Origin: Rhodoblastus sphagnicola | Lineage (GTDB): Bacteria > Pseudomonadota > Alphaproteobacteria > Rhizobiales > Beijerinckiaceae | Assembly (NCBI RefSeq): GCF_002937075.1 | Contig: NZ_NHSJ01000041.1 | Span: forward strand, 1-64,000 | Reading direction: 5' to 3' | Length of the DNA: 64,000 nucleotides | In this document: positions 27,109 to 36,376 of the stretch, piece after piece | Numbering within the stretch: position 1 is the first letter of the stretch | Layout of the letters: each line of letters opens with the position of its first letter | The notes under the pieces: generated by a model | Seen by the model: the letters and a program-made list of their open reading frames with translations, nothing else | Told to the model about the DNA's origin: nothing | Database searches by the model: none | Position numbers and translations under genes: made by a program

Positions 27109-28618
27109 CGGGCGCAACCTTGTCGAGAATCCGGGCAGAGGACAGCACACCGGGAAGACCCGCGCCGGGATGCACGCCCGCGCCGACGAGGAACAAATTC
27201 TCGATGTCCTCGCTGCGATTGTGAGGACGGAAATATGCGCTCTGCGTCAGAAGGGGTTCGAGTCCGAAGCCTTCGCCATGGATGGCGTTGAGCCGGTCGC
27301 GAAAATCGAGCGGCGTCGTCACCCGGGACACGACGATGTGCTTGCTCAGATCGGGCAGGATGTTCGCCTCCAGCCAGCTCTCGATGCGCTTGCGATAGCC
27401 TTCGGCTTCGAGGCGCCATTCCTGGCCGCCCTGAAGATTGGGAACCGGCGACAGCGCATAGAACGTGTCGCAGCCGCGCGGCGCGACCGACGGATCAGTC
27501 GCGGTCGGCCGATGCAGGTAAAGGCTGAAATCCTCGGCCAGAACCTTGCGCTGGAAGATATCCTTCAGGAGACCCTCATAACGCGGACCCATCAGAATGC
27601 TGTGATGGCCGATGTCGTCGTAACGGCGATTGACGCCGAAATACCAGACGAACAGGCCCATGGAATATTTGGCGCGCTGTAGCCTGGAATCCGTCCAGCG
27701 CTTGCGCGTATCCGGGGGCAGCAGGCTGCGATAGGTATAAGCGGAATCGGCGTTGGAGACGACGATGTCGGCGCGCAGCCTTTCGCCGCCGGACAGTTCC
27801 ACGCCGACGGCCCGGCCGCTTTCGACCAGAATCTGGCGGATGTCGGCGCGATAGCGTATCTCGCCGCCCTGCGATTCGATCAGCTTGACCAGCCCGCGCA
27901 CCAGCGCGCCCGTGCCGCCGATCGCCGAATGCACGCCGTAATTCTTTTCCAGGAAGGCGACCAGGCAATAGATCGAGGACACGCGGAAGGGGTCGCCGCC
28001 GATCAGCAGCGGATGGTAGCTGAAGATCGTCCGCAGACGCTCGCTCTTGAAGAATTTGGACACCAGGCCGCGCACGCTGCGGTAGCCTTGCAGGCGCACC
28101 AGATCCGGCGCGATGCGGGCCATGTCCGCCAGCGAATCGAAGGGAACGTCGCCGAGCTTCTCGAAGCCGATGCGATAGATGGATTCGCTCATCGCCATGA
28201 AGGCGTCGAAATTCGGACCTTCGCCGGGCGCGATGCGCTCGACCTCCGCCCTCATCGCCTCGCGGTCGCCGCGATAGGTGAAGGTTTCGCCGTCGCTGAA
28301 GCGGATCTTGTAAAAGGGGTCCATCTCGCGCAGTTCGACGTCATCGGACATCTTGCGACCGCACAGGCCCCAGAGCTCCTCGAACAGGAAGGGCGCGGTG
28401 ACGATGGTGGGGCCGGCGTCGAAGGTGAAGCCGTCGATGTGATGCTGGTAGGCGCGCCCGCCGGGCGCGTCGAGGCGCTCCAGCACCTTGACGGCATAGC
28501 CGCGCGCGCCAAGCCTGACCGCGGCGGCGAGTCCGCCAAAGCCGGAGCCGATGACGAGCGCGACGGGTTTGCGTTGGCCCGTGGCGCCGCCGGTGTGTTC
28601 TTCCTGGACCGTCAACAT
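27089..28618 (-). CDS. crtI: Phytoene desaturase
   Basis: FAD-dependent desaturase turning phytoene into neurosporene or lycopene. The 509 residues include ALVIGSGFGGLAAAVRLGARG, the CrtI signature DAPGGRAYQHHIDGFTFDAGP, and the C-terminal FLVGAGVHPGAGLPGVLSSA. It is intact, in contrast to the related crtD. The start is the ATG at 28618; a weak PpsR-like box (CGTCAACATGAGATGACA, 28610-28627) overlaps it. Confidence 0.97.
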   Translation of the reverse strand: MLTVQEEHTGGATGQRKPVALVIGSGFGGLAAAVRLGARGYAVKVLERLDAPGGRAYQHHIDGFTFDAGPTIVTAPFLFEELWGLCGRKMSDDVELREMDPFYKIRFSDGETFTYRGDREAMRAEVERIAPGEGPNFDAFMAMSESIYRIGFEKLGDVPFDSLADMARIAPDLVRLQGYRSVRGLVSKFFKSERLRTIFSYHPLLIGGDPFRVSSIYCLVAFLEKNYGVHSAIGGTGALVRGLVKLIESQGGEIRYRADIRQILVESGRAVGVELSGGERLRADIVVSNADSAYTYRSLLPPDTRKRWTDSRLQRAKYSMGLFVWYFGVNRRYDDIGHHSILMGPRYEGLLKDIFQRKVLAEDFSLYLHRPTATDPSVAPRGCDTFYALSPVPNLQGGQEWRLEAEGYRKRIESWLEANILPDLSKHIVVSRVTTPLDFRDRLNAIHGEGFGLEPLLTQSAYFRPHNRSEDIENLFLVGAGVHPGAGLPGVLSSARILDKVAPDACTFA

Positions 28619-28689
28619 GAGATGACACTATATCCGTCAGTTACATTTGAACAAGCCAAATCTTGGCCGTGTCCGGCGAGGCGCGAGAC

Positions 28690-28792
28690 CTAGAGCACGA
28701 TGCGTTTCCACGGAACGCATCGTGCTCTAGACTCTTTGTTTTCGCATGATCTTTTCCAAAAATCGGTGTCCACTTTTTGGGATCATGCTCTC
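28690..28792. repeat. Two-module palindromic intergenic repeat, copy 2
   Basis: Same family as 5953-6054. Module one: perfect 17-base arms starting CTAGAGCACGATG (28690-28706 and 28714-28730, loop TCCACGG). Module two: outer arms GCATGATC / GATCATGC and inner arms CCAAAAA / TTTTTGG. It lies in the 324-bp gap between crtI and bchO (28619-28942), where I see no gene. Confidence 0.75.
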
Positions 28793-28942
28793 GGAGAGGG
28801 CGCCGGTGATGACGACCCGCCTTGGCTGTTTCAAGCGGTTTCCGAACGGATCATTGGGAAACCGATTACCCATTTCCTTGTCGAAACCAGTTCACAACAT
28901 CATGACGCTCCGACGCAAGTAAATCCGCCATCGCAAACCCGC

Positions 28943-29845
28943 TCACGCCAACGATTCGCCGTCATGGTCCGACCGGCCCGCGTTCACGGCGGACCAGGCG
29001 GTGAAAATCGCCTCGGCGACGCCGTGCGGGTCTTCCTCATGGACGATATGACCGCCTGGAAAACGCACGATTTTGGCGTGGCGCAGCAGCTTGGCGACCC
29101 GATCCGCCATATGCGGGCGGATCGCCTTGTCGTTCTCGCCGACGATCAGCAGCGTCGGCGTCTCCACGCGGCGAAGATCGTCGGGGATGCGGGTCAGATC
29201 CCAGTTCGCCACCATGTCGAGCGCGCCGGAACAATGCGACGGCGTGGTCATCAGCCTGGTGTAGAGATCGAGCCCGAAATCGTCGATGTTCGAGCCCATG
29301 CCCTTGATGAGCAAGCCGACCTGCCGACGGTCAGCGGTCCAGGCGAACAGGCGCCCGGCGAGCGGGTTAAGGTGCATGAGACGGGCCATGACCGGGAGGA
29401 TATGGCCGGCGGCGCCCTCGAACGGAAAAAAGGCGCCGTTGATGCAGACGAACAGGTCCGGCTTCAAGCGCCCTTCGGCGATCAGGCGGGCGAGGATCAC
29501 CGCGCCGGCCGAATGGCCGATCGCGAGTTTCGGCGCGTAATCGAGCGCGCCGAGCAGCGCGTCGAGCGCCTCGGCGTTCCCCTTGAGCGAGGCGTCCAGC
29601 CTTCCCTCGGCTTTGGTGAAGGCGTGGCCCGGCAGGTCCGGCGCGACCACGCGGAAATGCTCGGCGATCAGGGGCGCGAGGCTGCGCCAGGAATGCGTGG
29701 CCCCGGCGGCGCCGTGGAGGAGCAGCGCCTGCGGGCCAGCGCCGAGGTCCTGCACATGCCAGCGATAGCCGCCGGCGCTGACGAAGCGACTCGACTCGCG
29801 CAGCGGCCAGTCCGCTCCGTCGATGTCGAAGTCGAGGCCGCTCAT
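28943..29845 (-). CDS. bchO: Magnesium chelatase-associated alpha/beta hydrolase BchO
   Basis: Accessory protein of bacteriochlorophyll synthesis found beside bchID; its exact reaction is unknown. The 300 residues show an alpha/beta hydrolase fold: LLLHGAAGATHSW, the nucleophile elbow GHSAGA, and a late histidine in FPGGHIVHEEDP. The start at 29845 overlaps the bchD stop (ATGA), in the order bchI-bchD-bchO. Confidence 0.93.
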   Translation of the reverse strand: MSGLDFDIDGADWPLRESSRFVSAGGYRWHVQDLGAGPQALLLHGAAGATHSWRSLAPLIAEHFRVVAPDLPGHAFTKAEGRLDASLKGNAEALDALLGALDYAPKLAIGHSAGAVILARLIAEGRLKPDLFVCINGAFFPFEGAAGHILPVMARLMHLNPLAGRLFAWTADRRQVGLLIKGMGSNIDDFGLDLYTRLMTTPSHCSGALDMVANWDLTRIPDDLRRVETPTLLIVGENDKAIRPHMADRVAKLLRHAKIVRFPGGHIVHEEDPHGVAEAIFTAWSAVNAGRSDHDGESLA

Positions 29846-31614
29846 TGTGGCAACGCGCCGCGCACGACGGCGTTGATGACGGCGGCGTCCGCGCGCGGCA
29901 GTTTGACATAGCGGCCCAGCATCGCCGCCGCCAGCGCGCGCACCGGCGTGTCCGGGCCGGAGCCGCCGCCCTGGGTGGTGTCGATGGCGAGCGCGGCGAC
30001 CTGCGCCGCGGCGATCCGCTTGGCGGCGTCGAGCGCGTCCTCCATCGCGCGCGGGCGCCCTGCCCCGCCGTCGCGGCAAATGTTGGCGCGGCCGTCGGTC
30101 ATCAGCACGATCAGCGGGGTCTGGCCTTTGCGCCGGCTCTGGTCGGCGACGTCCAGCGCGACGTCGAGACCGGCCGCGATGGGGGTGCCGCCGCCGCCGG
30201 GCAGGCCGCTCAGCGCGCGTTTGGCCCGCGCCGTGGAGCGCGTCGGCGGCAGCACGACTTCGCCGACGCGACCGCGAAAGGCCACCAGCGCGATGGTGTC
30301 GCGGCGCGCATAGCAATCGGCCAACAGCATTTCAATGGCGCCCTTGACCTCGGCGAGGCGGGCCATCGCCAGCGAACCCGACGCGTCCACCACGAAAATC
30401 GTGGTCGCGCCCTTTTTCTGGCGGTGGCGCCGGATACGAAAATCCTCGGGCTTGACGATGACCCGGCGCGATTCCTTTTCGTCCGGCTTCAGGCGCAGCT
30501 TGCGCCAGGGCGCGGCGGCGCGCAGGGTCGCGACCAAAGCGAGGCGTCCCTTGGACAGCGAACCCGGCCGCGCGTCGAGCGGGCGTCCGCGCTGCATCGA
30601 ATAGGTTTCCTCGCCGGACTTGCCGTCGCGCGCGCTGCTGCGCCGGTTGCGCGGCAAGCCCGCCGCCAGCGCGGCCAGCAGGCCCGGCGGCAGCGCGGCG
30701 CGCACGGCTTCCAGAATCTGTTCTTCCAGCTCGCGCGGGGTGTCGTCCTCGCCCTTCTGCTCCTGGTCCTCGGGCGGGGTCTCCTCCTCCGGCGGGGGAG
30801 GCGGCGGCTCCTCCGACTCCTCCTCCTCGGGGGGAGCGGGCAACCGAGTGGCGCGCGGGCCGAGCGCCAGCGCGGCGGCGAGCTCGATGTCCTCGTGCTC
30901 GACATTGGTCTCGCCGCGCAGGGCCGCCAGCGCGCGCGCGGCGCGCAGCGCGAACAGGACGGCGCGGGGGGAATCGACGCCGAATTGCGCGGCGATCGCG
31001 ACCATCGTCTCGATCACCTTGTCGTCGGTCTTTACGCTCGGCAGGATTTTCCGCGCGGCCGCGAAATCCTCGGGCGTCAGCGCGGGCGGCTCAACGTCGC
31101 GCCAACCGACCTGTTCGAGATTGACCCAGAACCCCAGCCGCTCCGACAGCGCCGGAGGGGGCGCCTCGTCTTCCTGGCCTTCGTCCAGCGCGATCACGCC
31201 GACATGGGCCGGCAGGATCGCCGACAGGCCGTCGCGTTGCAGCGCGACCTCGCCCATGTCGAGCGCGGCCGACAGCCGCGCCGCGACGCCGGTCGAAATA
31301 CGCTCGGCCATGGCGATGGCGAGAACGCCGCCATGGGACGCGGCGAGGACGCCAGTTTCGGCGATGGGTCTTCCAGCTTGCAGCGTGGCCGCGACGTCGA
31401 GGCCGCCGATCAAGCGGTCGTCGGCGATATCGGCGGGCGCGCGCGACAAGCGCATCGGCGCGATATCCTCGGCGATCCGGGCCATCAGCGCGTCGCGCGC
31501 GGGGCCGGCGCCCGAGCGCACGAGCAGGCCGGAGCCGAGCGGGTCGAGCGCGAACACGGCGGCCGCGAGGCTCGCGCGCCGCCAGGGCGTCGAGACCGCG
31601 TCCGAAACGCTCAT
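29842..31614 (-). CDS. bchD: Magnesium chelatase subunit D
   Basis: Platform subunit that with BchI (ATPase) and BchH inserts Mg into protoporphyrin IX. The 590 residues comprise a degenerate AAA-type N-terminal part, an acidic and proline-rich linker (about 262-300) and a C-terminal von Willebrand A domain with a MIDAS motif (FVVDASGSLAMAR). It overlaps bchI and bchO by four bases each. Confidence 0.96.
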   Translation of the reverse strand: MSVSDAVSTPWRRASLAAAVFALDPLGSGLLVRSGAGPARDALMARIAEDIAPMRLSRAPADIADDRLIGGLDVAATLQAGRPIAETGVLAASHGGVLAIAMAERISTGVAARLSAALDMGEVALQRDGLSAILPAHVGVIALDEGQEDEAPPPALSERLGFWVNLEQVGWRDVEPPALTPEDFAAARKILPSVKTDDKVIETMVAIAAQFGVDSPRAVLFALRAARALAALRGETNVEHEDIELAAALALGPRATRLPAPPEEEESEEPPPPPPEEETPPEDQEQKGEDDTPRELEEQILEAVRAALPPGLLAALAAGLPRNRRSSARDGKSGEETYSMQRGRPLDARPGSLSKGRLALVATLRAAAPWRKLRLKPDEKESRRVIVKPEDFRIRRHRQKKGATTIFVVDASGSLAMARLAEVKGAIEMLLADCYARRDTIALVAFRGRVGEVVLPPTRSTARAKRALSGLPGGGGTPIAAGLDVALDVADQSRRKGQTPLIVLMTDGRANICRDGGAGRPRAMEDALDAAKRIAAAQVAALAIDTTQGGGSGPDTPVRALAAAMLGRYVKLPRADAAVINAVVRGALPQ

Positions 31615-32627
31615 TTCGCGAAGACCTCCTGGAGCGCGCGCTCGACGCGCGTCGCCGACCCGGAATCGTCGAGCGGATTGCGGCGCAGGCGATGGCTGAG
31701 CACCATGGGCGCCACGCGCTTCAGCTCAGCATCGCCGACCGTTGCGACATCCTCCAGCGCGGCATAGGCGCGCGCGGCGCGGATCAGCGTGAGTTCGCCG
31801 CGCAGTCCGTCGGAGCCGAGCGCGACGCAGAGCCGCGTGGCGCGTTCGAGCGCCGCCTCGGGAACCTCGACATTGGCGACGCGCTCGCGCGCGTGGGTGA
31901 TCTTGGTCCGCAGCTTCTTTTCCGCTGCGGCCCAATGCTTGTGGAAGGCGTCGGGATCGCGGTCGTAGGCGTCGCGGCGGCGGATGACCTCCATGCGGGT
32001 CGGAATTTCCTGCGGCGTCCTGACCTCGATGGCGAGACCGAAGCGGTCGAGCATTTGCGGACGCAACTCGCCTTCTTCCGGGTTGCCGGAGCCGATCAGC
32101 ACGAAGCGCGCGGGATGGCTCAGACTCAAACCTTCACGCTCAACGAGGTTGAGGCCGGAGGCGGCGACGTCGAGCAGGAGATCGACGAGATGATCTTCGA
32201 GCAGGTTGACTTCATCGATGTAGAGGAAGCCGCGGTTGGCGCGCGCCAAGAGTCCAGGCTCGAAGTGCTTTTCGCCGGCGGCGAGCGCGCGTTCGAGGTT
32301 CAGCGCGCCGACGACGCGATCCTCGGTGGCGCCGAGCGGCAGATCGACCACGGGAGCGCTGCGCAGTTCCGACTTGCCCTTGGCGTCGTTCGTGCAGGCG
32401 CCGCACAGCCCCGCGCGCTTTTCAGGCGCGCAATTGTAGGGGCAGCCGGCGACCACGCGGATTTTTGGCAGCAGCGCCGCCAGCGCGCGCACGGCGGTGG
32501 ACTTGCCGGTGCCGCGATCGCCGAAGGCAAGCACGCCGCCAACCGAAGGATCTGTGGCCGCGATCATGAAAGCGAGACGCATATCGTCCTGACCGACGAT
32601 AGCGGAGAAAGGAAACGGATTTGCCAT
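31611..32627 (-). CDS. bchI: Magnesium chelatase ATPase subunit I
   Basis: AAA+ ATPase of Mg-chelatase, 338 residues. It contains the start MANPFPFSAIVGQDDMRLAF, the Walker A motif FGDRGTGKSTAVR, Walker B YIDEVNLLEDHLVD and a cysteine-rich insert (CPYNCAPEKRAGLCGAC) typical of proteobacterial BchI. The frame continues upstream, but homology and position of the PpsR boxes place the start at 32627. First gene of the bchI-D-O operon. Confidence 0.97.
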   Translation of the reverse strand: MANPFPFSAIVGQDDMRLAFMIAATDPSVGGVLAFGDRGTGKSTAVRALAALLPKIRVVAGCPYNCAPEKRAGLCGACTNDAKGKSELRSAPVVDLPLGATEDRVVGALNLERALAAGEKHFEPGLLARANRGFLYIDEVNLLEDHLVDLLLDVAASGLNLVEREGLSLSHPARFVLIGSGNPEEGELRPQMLDRFGLAIEVRTPQEIPTRMEVIRRRDAYDRDPDAFHKHWAAAEKKLRTKITHARERVANVEVPEAALERATRLCVALGSDGLRGELTLIRAARAYAALEDVATVGDAELKRVAPMVLSHRLRRNPLDDSGSATRVERALQEVFAK

Positions 32628-32656
32628 ATGCTGTAGTGCCCTGTTCGGGGTCTTTA

Positions 32657-32674
32657 TGTCATTCCAGGGTGACA
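32657..32674. promoter_or_regulatory. PpsR/CrtJ box upstream of bchI
   Basis: TGTCACCCTGGAATGACA on the minus strand, a full TGT-N12-ACA match with TGTC/GACA symmetry. It lies 29 bp before the bchI start codon. Confidence 0.7.
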
Positions 32675-32690
32675 TCTGGCAATTGATTTC

Positions 32691-32708
32691 CATCAAGACA
32701 AGTTGACA
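32691..32708. promoter_or_regulatory. Second, weaker PpsR-like box upstream of bchI
   Basis: TGTCAACTTGTCTTGATG on the minus strand: a good left half and a two-of-three right half (ATG for ACA). It is 16 bp from the stronger box at 32657-32674, so a tetramer could bridge both. Confidence 0.45.
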
Positions 32709-32778
32709 CACCCCCTTTGGAGGACGTTGCGCGTCCTTTCGCGACAGTAGGGAGTCTCGGCGGGAATTTTCGGCGCTT

Positions 32779-33867
32779 TCAGGCCGCGCAATTCTCGATC
32801 GCGGCCAGGAGGCGGTCGCGATCCAGATGGCGGCCGATAGCGACAATGCGCGGCTCTTGCGGGCGGCGCGGCGTGAACGGCGTCATGCGCGCGCGGCTGC
32901 CGTTGATCTCGAACGCGATCCAGTGCGCGCGTGTGCGCATCGCGCCCTTGACCTCATCGACTTCGCCGAACGCGCCGGCGGCGACGAGCTCCAGCAACTG
33001 CGCGAGATGGCGCGCCTCACAGATTTGAGGCAGTGGCGCGATCCAGCTCTCGTCGCGCTCGGCGAAATTTTCCAGCGCGATCATTTCGCCCTCGATCAGG
33101 CCGGAGAAATCATCCTGGCGGCGCCCCATCTGGCCCCACAACGCGTTGGCGTTGAGCGGCGCGACCAGGAACCAGTGTTCGGCGACGGCGAGCGCCATCA
33201 GCGTGCCCAGCATGGTGTAGCCGGTCGCCTCGAACGCGGTGGTGGCCGCCGTGGCGGCCCAGGCCAGCCAAACGGTGATGACGGTCGAAATCGTCACCGA
33301 GATCGGGAAGAACATGTTCATCGGCCGTCGCGTCATATAGGTGGCGAGATAGCGCAGATGCTCGGGAATCATCTCCTCGCCGAGATTGGGCACGCCGAAG
33401 AACACGTTGAGCTTGGCGCTCTCGTGCATCCACCAAAGCGTGGCATAGGTCCAGAAGCCCAACTGGTTGGGCTGGTTGTGGGTCAGGGCGAGCAGGACGA
33501 CGGCGCCGATCAGCGCGAAAAGCTCATGATAGAGGCTGGTGCGAACGCCCTCGATGAACCGGCCGAGGCCGCGAAGTTCCGGTGGGCAGGGCTGGCGCTG
33601 GGGACCGGTGATGTAGCCCATGTAGAAGCTGAGGATTTGCCAGCCCCAGCAGATAAGCCCGTAGGAGAAGGCGCCATAGGCGGAACTCGCCGTCAGGTGG
33701 TCCGAGGTGGCCACAAGGCCCCAAAGGGCGAGGCCGACGAGCGCCGTGGCCGCGATCATGGTGTAGCGGAACGTGTTCCGCGGCAGACTGTCGACATAGA
33801 AGATGATGCCGGTGGAACCCCACCACAGCGCCAGGGTCGCGAGGATCGGCAGGCCGAAGTCGTGCAC
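32779..33867 (-). CDS. puhE: Photosynthetic complex assembly protein PuhE with C-terminal CobW-C-like domain
   Basis: Residues 1-275 form the polytopic PuhE family (DUF3623), with several transmembrane helices and signatures ESAKLNVFFGVPNLGEEM and YMTRRPMNMFFPISVT; PuhE affects reaction centre and LH1 assembly. Residues about 278-362 are additional. They read like a CobW C-terminal domain: AFGEVDEVKGAMRTRAHW, then EPRIVAIGRHLDRDRLLAAI. CobW-C domains normally follow a GTPase metallochaperone domain, which is absent here, so this is either a domain fusion or a read-through joining of a decayed cobW. It lies 13 bp after acsF at the end of the long bchF-puh operon. Confidence 0.88.
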   Translation of the reverse strand: MHDFGLPILATLALWWGSTGIIFYVDSLPRNTFRYTMIAATALVGLALWGLVATSDHLTASSAYGAFSYGLICWGWQILSFYMGYITGPQRQPCPPELRGLGRFIEGVRTSLYHELFALIGAVVLLALTHNQPNQLGFWTYATLWWMHESAKLNVFFGVPNLGEEMIPEHLRYLATYMTRRPMNMFFPISVTISTVITVWLAWAATAATTAFEATGYTMLGTLMALAVAEHWFLVAPLNANALWGQMGRRQDDFSGLIEGEMIALENFAERDESWIAPLPQICEARHLAQLLELVAAGAFGEVDEVKGAMRTRAHWIAFEINGSRARMTPFTPRRPQEPRIVAIGRHLDRDRLLAAIENCAA

Positions 33868-33880
33868 GGTTACGGCTCCC

Positions 33881-34942
33881 TTACCAAACCGGCGCGAGCC
33901 GGATGGTGTCCGGCAAGGGGTTGCTCTTGACCGGAATCAGATAGAGGCGCGCGAAGGTCAGCGCGGCCCCCACCACGAGCAGGCCTTTCTTGACCTTGCC
34001 GATGACGCCGCCTTCGGCCTCCGCGCGCTCGATGGCCTGCGAGATCCGGACCATCCGGTCGAAGCCCGGCTTGAACGCCGGATGATCGATGTCGAGCGTG
34101 AGCGGAAACGCCTGCTTGGAAATCTCAGAACAGAGGCGGAAGACTTCGAAACTATAGTCCTCTGGCGCGACTCCGACCGCCTTGTGGAACGCGGGCCGGC
34201 AATGGTCGCGCACATACATTGTGGCGTAAACCGACAGCACGAAGAACTTGATCCACCAGACGTTGAGGCCCTGCGTCAGTTTCGGATCCGCGCGCAGGAT
34301 GAGCGCGAAGGCTTCGCCGTGCCGGAATTCGTCGTTGCACCATTCCTGGAACTTTTTGAAGAGCGGATGGAAACGACGCTCGGGATGGCGCTCGAACAGG
34401 CGAAAGATGGTAATGTAACGGGAATAGCCGATCTTCTCGGAGAGGTAGGTCGCGTAGAAGATGAATTTTGGCCGGAAGTAGGTGTATTTTTTCGCGCGGG
34501 TGAGGAAGCCGAGATCAACGCCGATGCCGAAATCCTTCAACGTGTCGTTGATGAAGGCGGCGTGGCGCGCCTCGTCGCGGCTCATGAAGGTGAAGAGATC
34601 CCTCATGTCCTGGTTCGTGGTGCGCTTCTTCATCTCGGCATAGAGCACGCAACCGGAAAACTCGGCCGTGCAGGAGGAGATCAGGAAGTCCCGGAATTCC
34701 GCGTCAAGTTCCGGGTTCAGCTTGAATTCCTGGTCGAACTCCTCGTCGCGCTGGAAATGCCGCTTATTGGGGTCAGCGCGCATCTCGGCGATCAACGCAT
34801 CCCATTCCGCGCGCACCGAACTGACGTCGATACGGTCGATGGCTCCAAAATCCGTGGTGTAGAAGCGCGGAGTCAGAACAGAGTCCTGCTGCGCGATGCG
34901 GGTGGCCTCGGCGGTTTCGATAGTCCGGACTGGTGCGTTCAC
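33881..34942 (-). CDS. acsF: Mg-protoporphyrin IX monomethyl ester cyclase, oxygen-dependent
   Basis: Di-iron oxidase that forms ring E of protochlorophyllide using oxygen. The 353 residues contain the iron ligands in [14 protein letters not shown] and [12 protein letters not shown], and the family segments [11 protein letters not shown] and [12 protein letters not shown]. The window also encodes the anaerobic cyclase BchE, so ring E can be closed with or without oxygen. The start overlaps the stop of the preceding small gene (ATGA). Confidence 0.97.
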   Translation of the reverse strand: MNAPVRTIETAEATRIAQQDSVLTPRFYTTDFGAIDRIDVSSVRAEWDALIAEMRADPNKRHFQRDEEFDQEFKLNPELDAEFRDFLISSCTAEFSGCVLYAEMKKRTTNQDMRDLFTFMSRDEARHAAFINDTLKDFGIGVDLGFLTRAKKYTYFRPKFIFYATYLSEKIGYSRYITIFRLFERHPERRFHPLFKKFQEWCNDEFRHGEAFALILRADPKLTQGLNVWWIKFFVLSVYATMYVRDHCRPAFHKAVGVAPEDYSFEVFRLCSEISKQAFPLTLDIDHPAFKPGFDRMVRISQAIERAEAEGGVIGKVKKGLLVVGAALTFARLYLIPVKSNPLPDTIRLAPVW

Positions 34943-35244
34943 AGAGACCTCTTTTCTGAAAAGCTCACGTCGTAGAGTTCAGTCAATTCAAGGTTGCCAG
35001 CCAGCCGGGTCCACAATTGTCCCAGCGCGCTGGCGCGCGTGACAATAGCGCGGCGGCGCGCGACGATCCTCTCGCCATAGGGCGGGCGTTCCGGTGGGTT
35101 GATCACACGTACTTCGTCGCCGGGCGCGAGGATGAAATCGCCATCGAGTTCGACATGGGCGTGAAGCGAGTCCGCCGTGTTCTCGATTTCCACCGTACAG
35201 GGAACCTCGAACCGCCGCCGGACAAACACAGACGGCACGCTCAA
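34939..35244 (-). CDS. Conserved puh-operon small protein, unknown function
   Basis: A 101-residue soluble protein between puhC and acsF, overlapping both by four bases. It looks like a small beta-rich domain ([38 protein letters not shown]). A similar small orf is found at this place in other purple bacterial puh operons. No catalytic motif is visible. Tight coupling implies a role in pigment-protein assembly or in the cyclase step. Confidence 0.75.
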   Translation of the reverse strand: MSVPSVFVRRRFEVPCTVEIENTADSLHAHVELDGDFILAPGDEVRVINPPERPPYGERIVARRRAIVTRASALGQLWTRLAGNLELTELYDVSFSEKRSL

Positions 35245-35717
35245 TGCGTGGGCGCCTTGGCCGCCGGGAACAACTTCGCGAAGGTCTCGGACTGATTTGA
35301 TCCGAAGGCGTCGAGATCGACGCGCCGGCCGGTCTTTTCGTCAAGCAGCGACAGCGTGCCGTCGCTCCAGCGCGTGAGGGCGAACGGCGTCTCCGGGCCG
35401 ATGCCGCCGAGCATGCGCGCGCGCGCGAAGCCGCGCATCGTGCTGCGCAGGAAACCGTTCGTGCCCGGCGCGACCTTCGACAGAATCACGCCATTCGACG
35501 CATCGACAATGGCGATGCCGCCGTCGTCCTGATCGTTGAAGCGAAGGAGCAGTGTTTGGTACGCTTGGGCGGCCGGCATGTGGACGGCCCCGACATCCGA
35601 GGAGCGCCCGAAAAAAACCGCGAAAAAAGCGAAGGCGAGGAGCGCCCCCGCTCCAAAGAGCACGCCACGCGGAAAGGTCTCCGCATGATGGCCGCTCTTA
35701 TGGACGGTCTCACTCAT
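35241..35717 (-). CDS. puhC: Photosynthetic complex assembly protein PuhC
   Basis: A 158-residue protein with one N-terminal transmembrane helix (VLFGAGALLAFAFFAVFFG) and a periplasmic domain, matching PuhC, needed for normal LH1-reaction centre levels. The frame reaches 35870, but the ATG at 35717 follows an AGGAG site and starts where homology begins. It comes 20 bp after puhB and overlaps the next small gene. Confidence 0.9.
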   Translation of the reverse strand: MSETVHKSGHHAETFPRGVLFGAGALLAFAFFAVFFGRSSDVGAVHMPAAQAYQTLLLRFNDQDDGGIAIVDASNGVILSKVAPGTNGFLRSTMRGFARARMLGGIGPETPFALTRWSDGTLSLLDEKTGRRVDLDAFGSNQSETFAKLFPAAKAPTH

Positions 35718-35737
35718 CCCTTCGCTCCTCTCAAGCC

Positions 35738-36376
35738 TCAAGTGGACGCCGGAAGCTCCATCTTGCTGGCCTCGACGCTGTCCGCATGGGTCTGCTCTGG
35801 CGTTCGTCCCGCCGCCGCGCCAAGCGCGCGGCCCAGGGTTTCTGCCACCGCCCGAGCCTGCGGCACACACCGCAAGGTCGGTTCAGTATCGACGAACCGG
35901 AACGGACGCGCGCTCGGCCAGAGAGCAATATAAGAGGCGTGTTGACCTTCGGCAAGTACCACCGAGACATCACCCGTTTTATCGCCGAAAACGCGAACGT
36001 CGGCCGAAACGATGCGTGCGAACGGCAGGTTGACGAAGATCGGAAGAGCGACGCCACTTTTGATGACGAGGCGGCGCTCCGTAATGACGTAAAGACTGGC
36101 GCGCGCGCTCAGCCAAGCGAGCAGGCCGAAGATCGCCAGACCCGCCGCGCCGAGGGCGAGCGTCACCCCCGCCGCAAGTAGGGCCTTTTGGGCCCCCTCG
36201 TCGGCGAAGGTCGAGAAGAAGCTCCAGGCGGTCGCGACGGCGATCCAGATGATGACCCAATCCGCGCGATAGGCCCTGCGCCAAAGGCTCTTGGGATCAG
36301 GACGACCGCACCAGAGTATGTGCTCCCCGGGCGGAATGTCCGAGGGCAGTAGCTTTTCCAGGTTTACAACCTTCAC
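35738..36376 (-). CDS. puhB: Photosynthetic complex assembly protein PuhB
   Basis: A 212-residue membrane protein with a PH-like domain that promotes reaction centre assembly. Family segments are PPGEHILWCGRPDPKSLWRRAY, two central hydrophobic helices, and SLYVITERRLVIKSG. It overlaps puhA by four bases. Confidence 0.94.
   Translation of the reverse strand: MKVVNLEKLLPSDIPPGEHILWCGRPDPKSLWRRAYRADWVIIWIAVATAWSFFSTFADEGAQKALLAAGVTLALGAAGLAIFGLLAWLSARASLYVITERRLVIKSGVALPIFVNLPFARIVSADVRVFGDKTGDVSVVLAEGQHASYIALWPSARPFRFVDTEPTLRCVPQARAVAETLGRALGAAAGRTPEQTHADSVEASKMELPAST

Noticed and set aside
28610-28627. PpsR box at the crtI start (CGTCAACATGAGATGACA)
   Set aside because: It is one base off the consensus but overlaps the start codon and has no proper partner (the next candidate has a 13-base spacer). 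Too weak to list as a site on its own.
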